Shown: positions 11,540 through 23,500 of the stretch, in pieces
Layout of the letters: each line of letters begins with the position of its first letter
Numbering within the stretch: the first letter of the stretch is position 1
Source: Aradus depressus
Lineage: Eukaryota > Arthropoda > Insecta > Hemiptera > Aradidae
Assembly: GCA_963662175.1 (NCBI GenBank)
Contig: OY759220.1
Coordinates: forward strand, 45,356,136-45,420,135
Length of the DNA: 64,000 nt
Direction: 5' to 3'
Notes under the pieces: model-generated
Seen by the model: the letters and a program-made list of their open reading frames with translations, nothing else
What the model was told of the DNA's origin: nothing
Databases searched by the model: none
Translations under genes and position numbers: made by a program

Positions 11540-14500
11540 CTGGTGAGAAAAACAAGTCAATATGTTAAATGAGAAGATCTCTTTACAGAAGTAATAGAAA
11601 ATATGGAGAAAATTAGACAGGAGACCTTATACTATTGTATAGACCCAATGCTTACCAACCTGTTTTATACCACGGTACAGTTAGATGAGTATGACACGGC
11701 ACATGGTTGTATATACCGGAATACATCCTGTCTCTTAATCCGCAGCGTCTAGCAATCCTTTCATCTCGGAAAAAAACCGAAACAGGAAGACCCTCACAAT
11801 ATGTTAGTATTCGGCTGACGACCGCCCCCTCGGGGCTCTAGACGCTGTATATATGTTTATATAAGGCGTATGTATTAAATAATAAGCTAGTGCGGGTTGA
11901 GTAACTTCATGTAATTTCACCCACTACTTACAATGTTATGACAAAGGAAATACAGATTTGTCTTGAGGCTATACCATTTATGTCCTTTTGTCATTAAGCA
12001 CTGAAAATAATAAAAATCTAACGGAACAAAATATTTAAGGTTTATCAAGTTGGTTGCCAAACAGTTGATCCTTGCAAAATTTAATGCAAATTCTCTGATC
12101 CATTTTGTAAACAAATAAATAATGATCGATCGTACCAAAACACATGTAACTTCTTTGTCAATTGACAGCAGACTAAACATCCGGTTTGGCTAACAATGTA
12201 CAGATACTTTTCAGACATGTTTACTAACACAATGAAAAAATGGCGAATCGGACTAATACAACCCGCGAAATTACAAAATTCCCGTTACTTTTTGAACACA
12301 CCTCGTATATGGCTTCCCCAACACTTAATAATAATAAACTCAAGGTTTACCTAGGGAAGTAAAAATGAAATTTTTTTTTCATAATGAAATATATTGCGAA
12401 AAATCAGAAATAGTACAAAATTAGTTGAATGCCATAATTCATATAAATTAATTCAATGCACCCTTGATTATTCTGTCTGAAGCCTGGTAATTTATTTTAT
12501 CTACTAGTTTTTCATATTAAATATATTGTAGGGTTGGGACGAAAGCTAACTCAATAATGAGAGAAAAACTGACATTTACATCAGACCGTAATTCTGACGA
12601 TATTCCACCACTGTTGATACTCAAGTATAGAATTTTCTGACTCTCTTCAGTAAGGACAGTCAGTATCAGCATAAAGTCTCACTTCACGACCAATATTATT
12701 GTCAGTATTTCGCTTCTGGATATAAAACGGTGAACCTTTTGAATTGAGCGAGCAGAGTGACACTAACGAATCCACTAGCATGCTCTACTTAGATAACTGT
12801 CCTCCAGTATAACGGAGATAAGTCAAGTCTTAGACAAACTTTAAAAAAAAAAGAAAAAAAAGTTACCTCATGAGATCTGAATCTGGAATCGTCCAATTTC
12901 CTGAATGCATACTTCATATCTTCGTAGCGCAAGAACTCGACAACACCAGTGCCATCTTTAAAGACATCAGCGAAACAAACATCACCAGCCTCTCGCATGT
13001 GGTCCTTCAGATCCTGCCAGCTTCCCGACGGAGGCAAACCTAAACAAATAGATGTATTTTTAATATTATTATGGTTGCGAAACGATCGCCGATGAAACGT
13101 TGAAATACTTTTTAAAGTACGCGCACGCAGGAGCAGCATGAAACTAAAGGGGCCCATAGACGTACAATAATATGCGCAATAAAGTTGATCGTGTGCGGAT
13201 GATATTGAAAGGATGCACAATATATTGCACCAAGTCCAAAAAGTTAGATATTTATTGCGCAATACTGTGAATATTGTACCGTGTGTAGGGAAGATTGTGC
13301 AATATTGCGGCAGTTGCTAGGCAGATGTTGACAAGAGCGGGTCGAAATGGCAAACAAAAGGGAGCAAAAGAGTTTCATTTTGGAATTTATTGATGTTTAT
13401 CGTTTATCGCGACTGTGGTGTGATACTGCAGTCAGAAACTTCATTTCTTCATAGGTATGCCCAGTTGCGAGGTAACGTGAAGTGATTGACAGACGCTGAC
13501 TTGCCGGAATAGCTTCTCGCATTACAGTATCTTTTCTCTCGATTTGCGGAGCAACCATAGCCAGGAGTTCATCAAATAATTCCGCAATGACCTGTAGAAA
13601 GTTTCGGAAATCGTTCGGTTCACATACTCTCAGTTCATTGAGTAACGTTTCATGAGTATGCTGTTCTCTCTCTTTTAACCACTGTTTCGCCTCCTTCCTA
13701 TCTTTGCGTTTATTCTTTTTTTTCATACTTGTATCCATGGCAATCAAAATACAGCACAGTTCAGTGTCACTCATCATTTTACTTGCACACAAGACGACAA
13801 ACTGAATGAATTTCGCAATAATATATTGCACGTCTATGCCCTCTTTGCACAATATATTGTGCAACCTTTCAATATCATCCACACATGATCAACTTCATTG
13901 CACAACCTTGATTATTGTGCAGTATTATTGTACGTGTGTGGGCCACCTCTATTTATGATACTTAACATTTTTGCAGAGATATTGTGAAACACTTGATAAA
14001 AATAAAGAAAACGTATGTTTTTTAAAAAATATTGTCTATTTCACAAATAATATATAATATGGGAGTACTTTCGGTATTGCTAAGTCATGGCTGAAGATGG
14101 TAGCAATACCGAAAGTACTCCCATATTATATATTATTTGTGAAATAGACAATATTTTTTAAAAAAACATACGTTTTCTTCATTTTCACCTCAATTTATTT
14201 GTGCAATCCATTTGCGCAATATTATTGTACGCCTGTGGGCCCCTTAACAGATTTCTTTAGTAAATTATATACATATATATATATAAGAAAACTACCAGCA
14301 TATTTCCATCAAGGTTTACTAATCAATCAAGCCTGTACTTGTATTTCAGCGCAGCGGCATTTCGACTTCACAGTACAGGCCTCTCTGGCCACACAATCTT
14401 CAGTGTCGCTCTGTCAAACTACACGACTATCAACAATATGGACCACATGTCCAACGAAGCAAAGGGAATAAAATATCTCTATATTTGTGAGAAAAAAAAA

Positions 14501-17500
14501 GACAGCTTGACTCACTGGAACAGCAGGAAATGAATAGACCTAGTGAATAGTTTGATCGACCAAACTCACTTGAAATTCTTACCTCTGTTAACGCCACACC
14601 GGTTATTTTTTTTTTTTTTTCATATACTATTACTGTGTATTTATTCATTATAAAGGGTTGCTCACCCTTAAAAACCGAAGGGATGATATGATGTATCTAC
14701 TGAGGATTGTTAAGTCTGAAGTTGACTGTGCACCACTTGTTGAATTACTATATCTCCATGTACCACTATTTCCTCCCCTTTCTTTCATCATCAACCATCA
14801 CAGTATTATGCTCTGTCGTTTTTATTAATCTATGTATTTTTTCTTATCTACATACTGTATTTGTATTTTTTTTTACATATTCTCTTTTATTCATAAAGTA
14901 GATACTTTTATTTTATTTTTTTCTTCATAATTAAGCTGTCAATTTTATGTTTTTTCATGTTATTCTGTTGTATTAATTTCTTAATTATTAATTTCTAGTT
15001 TTCTCCAATGTAGCATGATTTTATTTATTTCATTTTACAAAATCTCATTGTTCCTTCTCTATACTCTGTATGTATTTATTACTTAGGGGACCTCGGTCCC
15101 AGAATAATAAAATTTCTTTTCATTTCACTATTTCATTGGAGACACTCAGACAGGTTTGCACCTTATTTTGTCAAGTCCAACTATTTGTTGAATAACCCAA
15201 TCAATAGGCTTGCAGCCATCATAAAATAAAATGTAATAATACTAGTATCCACATAAATAATACTGGTCTTAGTGATAAGGTAGTATGAATTATACTATTC
15301 ATAAATAGAATATCACACTATAATACCTTTGGTAAAATTGTTCATAGTTATTTTTATATATTGTTGTATATGTATATTTGTGGGTTTACACTGTATATAA
15401 AAAATATATATATATATATATTATGTACACATTTATTCATTTTCTGTTTTTCCCTTATTACTTTGATATTATTTCTTGTAGCCATTCATTAATTTATTTA
15501 TCACCTTTGATTTGTGTAAGGAAATATTTATAACCTACATAAATCGATCTTTATTTTTTGGTCTCTAACATCATCAGTATCTTTCATTTATTTGCTGCAT
15601 CTTTATTGTAATAATTTTTTTCTCTATACTGATCATAATCTTTATTGAAACACTAGTTTCATAAAGAATATGAACAAAATAAAGAAACAATTGATTACAA
15701 TAAAGAACAGCAAATAAATTAAAGACACTGATAGATGGGAGTTTTTCTTATATGCTTTGTTGTTTAAGACCAAAAAATAGATTAGGAGAAAAATAAAAGT
15801 GAGAAAAAAATACCATACCATTTCTATAGTTTATTTAAATTCTTGCTATTATTATTGAAGTTTCTTATTAATATATTAATTTCCTCCTCCATGGGGCTTC
15901 TTTGGGAACGGGGAGTCGTAATCTCAGGTAGTCTCAAAATTGTATAGAAATGCCAACTTAGGCCTGGGGCACACTTGCAATTTTCAGTTGAACAACAGTT
16001 TGATTGCATGCTTGTGTCATATGAAGGTGCTATGGACCTGCGCACACATTCAAGTACAACTGATTAACCAGCTGCAGCAACTAAACAGTTTGTGGTCTGG
16101 CTCAAACTTTTTAGTTGCATCTAGTTGCACAATCGACTTGTGACACATTGGATTGAATGGTGGTGAGCTCACTTGCAATCAAAACAGTTGCAGGATCTAC
16201 ATGTGTAGTTCTAGATTCACCTCATTTGCAAATATTCCGACCACAAAATGGAAGGCGAGTAAACTTTTAAAACATTTTTATTAATAATATTATAATGTAT
16301 TACATTATAATCTAATCCATGGAAATACATTTAAATTTTATTCCAGAAGATGACGTTTCTTGGTTTTCAATTTTTTAAGCTCATTCGGTAGTATTTAAAA
16401 AATTTCAGTGGGTAACTTCTTAAATCTGCATACAATTTAAGGAATTGCCCCTTCTCACTACGCTGTGTCTTCAACGGATGAAGCCAAAAACGCCATTGCA
16501 TTTTTTCCTTCTTATCACAAGGACACACAACGCAGCCAACTCTCTGAAGTCCATCTCGCAACTACTAATTCCATCCCCATGTGTGACCATACGTAGCAAC
16601 CAAACTTTTTAGTTGCTCTTTAGTTGCAGTATTGGGCCCAAAACCATGCAACTGCGACCAAACAGTTGCTCAACTGAAAATTGCAAGTGTGCCCCAGGCC
16701 TTAGCAAACTTAAATGTTTGATCTTTGTGCTGAACGATGGCATAAGTCGAGATACCAGTACACTATATGTATACATTTCTTTGTGAAATTAGACATATAT
16801 ATATTTATATATACACATATAATGTGTGTTAAACAAGTTCTTTGTTTATACTACAGTTAGTATACAATAAAATAAACTTAAGCATGCCGTCCTTCGGATG
16901 GGACGGTTAAGAGATGGTCACGAGCCTGTACAATGTCAAATAATCGTTAAAGACTCTAAGTGAATAAAAATTAAGGGTAGACAAAATTTAGAACTCCCAT
17001 AGTAGAGTCGGGCTCATGTCCACTAGTGACGAAAGAGCGCTCTGGTAGGCAATATGACCTTGTAGTTTAAGCCCGGGCTTGAGTCATAATAACTAACTAC
17101 AAGAAATTAGCAAAATATGAGAAAGATATATTTTCTTTTCACTTACCAGTGACTATGACTCTGTACTGAGAGCGGCGGGCGGGAGGTCCTCTGCCTCTCC
17201 CATTGCCCATACTGCCGCCACCTCCACCGCCGCCTCCTCCTCCTCCACCACCCCCACCCCCGCCACCACCCCTCGATCTGTACATAGAAGGACCACCGCC
17301 CCTCGGGAACTCAACCCGGAGACGGTATCCATCGTAATCGTAGCCATCCCGGGCGTGAACTGCGTCCTCCGCATCCCTGTAAACAACACTCACATCTTAG
17401 ATTACACACCACTTTATCACCGCTTCTCCTTGGACATAAACATTTTTTAGTAATAAATAGTTTTTAAAATATATATCAATTAAAAAATATATTTAAAACA

Positions 17501-20500
17501 AAAAAAAAAAATTATTATTATATATTGCACATGGAGTCTGGAGAATCATGAGTTTGCACCCATAAAAGAAAATAATATAATTTTTTTCAATAATTTCACA
17601 GTTCACTTATTATTGGATATTAATCGTTAAAACTAAGTAAAAAATAGTTAAAGAAAGAAAAAAACAAAAAATAGGTTAGTTTGATTTGTTCTCAAATAAA
17701 TATCACATTTGTTACTTGTGAACTGTGATGAAAATATATTTTTATTTTTTTTTAGAAGATTAATGAAAAAAAGGAATAAAAATTGATATTCACCTTTAAA
17801 AAAAAAAAATAATAAAAAATAAATAAAATTATTATATAATGAATGAATGAGTATATAGTGTAGATATATATTATTATATATATATAAATATCCTACAATC
17901 CTGGTCCTATCCTCCTATTGGTGCGATAGTCCAGTGTGGGTGGGAATTCCCGCTCGGATTGTGGGCCACCTCTTCTCCAAAAATCCAAAATCCAATCTCT
18001 TTGTTCATCCAATATCCTCCATTACTTTTAAATCCACGTTACTGACAACATTAATTAATTCCGAATTATTATTAATTATATAAAGAAGATATATTATTAA
18101 ACAAAAAAAAAAAAAAAAAAGGAAAAAAAAAATTTAACACAAAATAGTAGGTAGTGTGCAACCAAAGAATAAAGCAAATATTATTATTAAAATTAAAAAC
18201 ATTTTTTTTTTTTTTAATTTGTCAATACGAAAAAATGATATGCAAATAATACAATAGAAATTTATTTTTTTATCTTCAACTTATGTTGATGACGTATATT
18301 TGAAAGTTATGCACATAATGAAAAATTGAGTAAAACAAAATAAAATTAAATGCATTTGTTTCGAACAAAAATCCAATAAAAACAGAGGAGGGTACCTTCA
18401 AAAACAGATAAAATCCAAATTTGTAACCTAACCTGGGATAAATCCAAATTTGTAAGATAACCACGGATAGATCCAAATTTGTAAGTTAACCTGGGATAAA
18501 TCCAAATTTGTAAGATAACCTGGGATGAATCCAAATTTGTAAGAAAACTTGGGATAAATCCAAATTTGTAAGATAACCACGGATAGATCCAAATTTGTAA
18601 GATAACCTGGGATAAATCCAAATTTGTAAGATAACCTGGGATGAATCCAAATTTGTAAGAAAACTTGGGATAAATTCGAATTTGTAAGATAACCTGGGAT
18701 AAAACGATTTCCCCACTACAGATAAGACGGGGAAAAGAAAGAAAGATTTGCCAAGTCAGACGTCGTATAGGGGAAGTTTTCTAATTGTGAACCTGAATCA
18801 ACAAGTGGTCGGTAGTTTTACTCGTATCTCCGGCAATGAACGTCCACAGTGAGAGAGCTCTTGCTCTCCCCCTAAATCCAATTTGACTGAAAATCAATAG
18901 GTGTTTTTACTGAGGACCTTTTTAATTCTCATATAAAGTTTCATAGAGGGTGCCGGTAGCCCAGTGGTATGCGTGTTTGCCTTCTGAGCTCAAGGTCATG
19001 GGTTTGAAACCCGGCCAAGGCCCTTAGTTTTTTTTTATCTGTGAGGTAAAATAAACTTACGCCGTCCTTCGGATGGTACGTTAAGCGATGGTTCCTGGAG
19101 CTTGTACGATATCAGGTACTCGTTAAAGACCCCTACCCTAGGTAAACAAACCTGCGTAGGCAATATTTAGGACTCTCACAGTAGTCGGGCTCATGTCCAC
19201 CAGAGCTCTGGTAGTAGGCGATATGACCTCGTAGTTAAAGCCCGGGCATGAGTCATAATAACTAACTAAAGTTTCATATCGATACATTCATTATCTAGTT
19301 ATGTCTGCCTTTGCCCCCACAGATATGGCTGAAAGTCAATAGGTGCCATTCTCATGGGTTTCTGGATACACATATAAAATTTCGGATTGATGCATTTTAT
19401 TTTTCCAGTTAGATGTGGTATAGGGGAAGTTATGCTAATTTCTGACACATTACACATAACCTTCTGTATAGCTGAGGAAATAAAAATAATAAACAATAAA
19501 TAATTAATGTTTGTGGGTGTCCAAGGGACATGAAAACAACCGACAAAATTAATACAGTCGATTCTCCCTTATCCGGCGTTATATTAACCGGCGCGCTCCC
19601 TTACCCGGCGCTCTCAAAATTTGTTAAACTAAAATTAACATTCAATTATTAGATTATCAATTATATGAGCCACATGTATTTACGAGCACATAATAATTCC
19701 GCAACTCACGAATCTTTTATGTATTTTTATTGTACATACATATGTACATTGTATTTATAATGAAGGGAACGCTAATACAATATTTTATTACTTCACTAAT
19801 ATCCTATAAATAAATTATAATTATAATAAAAATAATGAAGATGAAACAATTGATGATACGACACACAAAGAAGGTAAGGAGGCCTTAGAGAAAGCACTTC
19901 ATTATGTTGAACGACAACCATCCTCCACTTTTTCAGACGTCTTAGCACTAAAGAAGTGGTGGGACTATGCAGCACGGAACAGTGTTGTGTTAGCGAAACA
20001 AAAGAAAATTACCAATTTTTTAAACAAATAATATATTTAGAATTTTAGATTTTGTTTTAAATATGTATTTAATTAAATGCAGATTTTAAAATATCTTTTT
20101 AAAATGTTATCAACAAAATACATACGTGTTTTATTCCTTAGCTCACCCTAAAAACACTTTTTTTTTATACTTTAATTGATATATTTTTTCTCATTAATTG
20201 ATGATTTACGTTATCCGGCGTTACGTCGGTCCCGACAACGCCGGATAAGGGAGTCTACTGTATACTGAAACGAAATTTTATATATGGAGTCAATTCTCCA
20301 ACCTGAGACACATATTGATCTTCCCAATCAATCCAGAACCAAAATAACTTTCAAAATAATAAAAATATCCTCACTTTTTTTTTTATATATATAGATTCGG
20401 AAGTCCATAAGTAAGAAAATTATTGTTTTTTAGCGCAATCGAACCAATAAATAATAATTTCTACAATAATTCGAGGTTGGAATAGTAAATAGCCAATTAT

Positions 20501-23500
20501 TCACCGAAGAATTTTATATTTAAATAGTAATTTGGAAGGAAGTGTTGAAGAGCAAATAAATTAATGTGACATTTGATAAGGAGCGACTCTATAAATAGAG
20601 GTTCCCAACACGGATTGTTAAGTAAGATATGGCTGGCACAGAATCATTTTAAAATATGCCAATTACTGTAGAACAGGCTGTCCAAGACAACACTTGTCAG
20701 TTCCTATACTTCTATCTATCCTCACTACATTTTTGATTTTGGTGCACCAACAATTAATGCGATAATTAATTTATAAATATGCGCAGCAGGGTAAAATTAA
20801 TAATAAAAATATAGAGAAAAGCAACTAGACTTAACTGAAACATTTTAATCAATTAATTAAACTCAATTCAGGGGCGCCCATATTATCGTTGGCCTAAATG
20901 TGATACCTCGCAAGCGACATTTTTCCGAAATTTTTTTTTTTTTACCAAAAAAAACTCTATTGATCTAGTAGAACCTCGTATACGACATACAATGAAAAAA
21001 CAATGAAATACGGCTTGAAGAATCGTGCCTTGCAAAAGAAATGGGAACGAGATTCTGGTGAAACCTCGCAAATACGTTAATTCTTTACTTGGATTTGCAA
21101 ACTAGCTTAGAACAGTTCCTGGCATGCATATACATCTCACTTAATACAAATCTCGAAAAAAATTAGGTTTTCTATAAACAATATTTTCTTAATCAGTTTT
21201 TCACAGTCTCTCCTGTAAAGTTGGCTTTTTGCACATACGAGGTATCACGTTTAGACCGACGATATATAGTTAGTAATTATGACTCATGCCCGGGCTTAAA
21301 CTATCTATAAGGTCATATCGTCTACTACCAGAGGGCACTTTTGTCACTCTCATGGTGTTTATTCACCTAGGCTAGGTGTCTTTAACGAGTATCTCACATC
21401 GTATAGGCTCGGCACCATCGCTTAACGTCCCATTCTAAGGACGGCGTGTTCAAGTTTATTTTACCTCCCTGATAAAATGAACTAAGGGCATCCCTCGGCC
21501 GGGTTTCGAACCCACGATCGTAAGCTCAGTAAGCCAGCACGCATCCACTGAGCTATCGGCGCCCCTAATTCCGCCATCAACAAGCTCAATACATTTGGAT
21601 CTAGTTCCCTTCGATTTATTTTCGGCATCGATTCGTGATGATCAGCCTGTATAGTTAGTTATCATGACTCATGCCCGGGTTTAAGCTACAAGGTCATATC
21701 GCCTACTACCAGAGCGCTCTTTCGTCACTCTGGTGGACATGAGTTCGACTATGGAAGTCTCAAATTTTGCCAATTATAAATTTTTATTCACCCAGGGTAG
21801 AGGGGTCTTTAAGCTGACTTCGCACGGGCTCTGGACCATCGCTTAATGTCCCATCCGAAGGATGGCGTGCTCGAGGTTTTTTCTATCTTCGTTTTTTTTT
21901 AAAATATTGTCTAATTAACAAGAAATGTATACATAAACTATGCGTTTCGGCCTAACATCATCGCCAGGTTTAGTTTTCAGACTACATTTCTTGTGGAGTA
22001 GCTAGACAATTGTATCTACTAGACATCATTCTTAATCTACACAGAAAAAATGGAAACAAATGATGACGAAACAGGAGAAAGGAGCGAGACCAATGTAATG
22101 GTTGCCAAGGTGACGGAAAATTTCAGTGAAAACTCAAAATCTAATTTCTGACCAAGTCTTCCTATTCGGGAAGTAATAATGAGAGTGGAGGGGGGGGGGG
22201 GGGGGGGGGGGGGGGGTAGTCGGGGGACGGGGTAACTAATATAGACAAGAGGATTGACATATTATCAAGCCCATATCTTGGGTTCGGTGAACTTATTAGA
22301 TCTTTCGGCGGCGGACTTCCTCCTGGACGAAGGGGAGTAGTCGAGGGAAATTGTGACAGCACAATAATAGGTCATTTGACGCCCCCCTTGTCTCGGTGCC
22401 AGGTGCAAATATTCCATTTCACTACCTCTCGATAGACAAGGCCCTGAATAAAATCATACTTTGGAACATAATCGCAGGTTACTAGAATAAATTGCAACAA
22501 TTATTCTACTGACCAAGCCCTGAGAAAAAAATTAATAAAATATTAGTTCAACTTTTATTGTTGGTTTTTTTTGTTTTTTTTTGTTTGGATAAACATAAAT
22601 TGAAATATTTTGCAAAAGGTACCAGAAAAGTGGCTTTTCGATTGTAATATTTCAAGGGATCCACGTCCACTATGAACTTTTCAGTAGAACACTTAGTTTC
22701 CTGAAAGCTCTCTAAGTTTGTACAATCAGAGCCCCTTGTTAACTGAACGCAGTTGAGTTTATTTCAGTAAAAAATCTCAACCCCGGGCAATGGTCAACAT
22801 TTTTTTTAATTTTGTTTAAAAGAAACAATGTTTAATGAATATAAAAATAATTTTGAACACTGTTTCAGTTAGGCGGGACGTTGTAGTCCGTTCCCTAAGA
22901 GATGTCACTCTTCCTGAAGATATTTCAGGGCGCGGTTAAATATCCTTTTTCTGGTCTGTTCCGTGGGAATGACAAATCATGAAATATTTCCAAAAAGAAT
23001 GACAACTCTGGTGAAGATGTGATGAACCACCCAGGAACCCGGACAAGTCTAAAAAGCAATTTTAAATGAAACAATAACAAGGAAAATAAAATAACGTTAA
23101 TGCATATTCACTTTCTAATTAACCTTTTACAAAACTTACCTTCAACCAAATCCTAAAATTGTTTTCCGTAGATATCAAATGAAGCAAGCTATCCCACTTT
23201 TTACATTATAAAAAAAAAATAAATTAGGAATGAAAACATTAAGAAATGTAGTTAACAAAAATTGTAATAAAAACCTAGTTTGAAATTGACATTCTTCAAA
23301 CCCCTGAGAAATCAAGTACACAACGAGAAAAATACTTTGAAGAAATTCAGCTTTAATTGGAACTAAAGAAACTTACCAACTTATTCATACAGAAGAAAAA
23401 AAAACAAGAAAATAAGCCTCATTTTCATAGGTATAATGAAAAAAAAAAAGGCTTAAAGCTATAATTTCCAAAGATTGTTCGAGTTTATTCAATCTTCCTC

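Larger units (their letters stand above)
13148..14244 (-). mobile_element. PIF/Harbinger element, internally deleted, with PLE insertion
   Basis: The termini AGGGGCCCATAGACGTACAA and (complement) AGGGGCCCACAGGCGTACAA are flanked by TAA at 13145-13147 and 14245-14247, the 3-bp target duplication of PIF/Harbinger. A second inward copy of the right terminus lies at about 13855-13949, with a PLE palindrome between it and the outer end. The transposase remnant is annotated separately. It sits in SRSF1 intron 2. Confidence 0.8.

Noticed and set aside
17153..17389. Second minus-strand frame over SRSF1 exon 2
   Set aside because: It comes from the GGN-rich glycine linker read one base off. It has no RRM residues.
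18276..18716. Three overlapping minus-strand frames with LTNLDLSQV repeats
   Set aside because: The 29-bp minisatellite reads open in all three frames in turn. No coding evidence.
22162..22362. Proline-rich minus-strand frame
   Set aside because: It is the translation of the poly(G)/poly(C) tract with random flanks.
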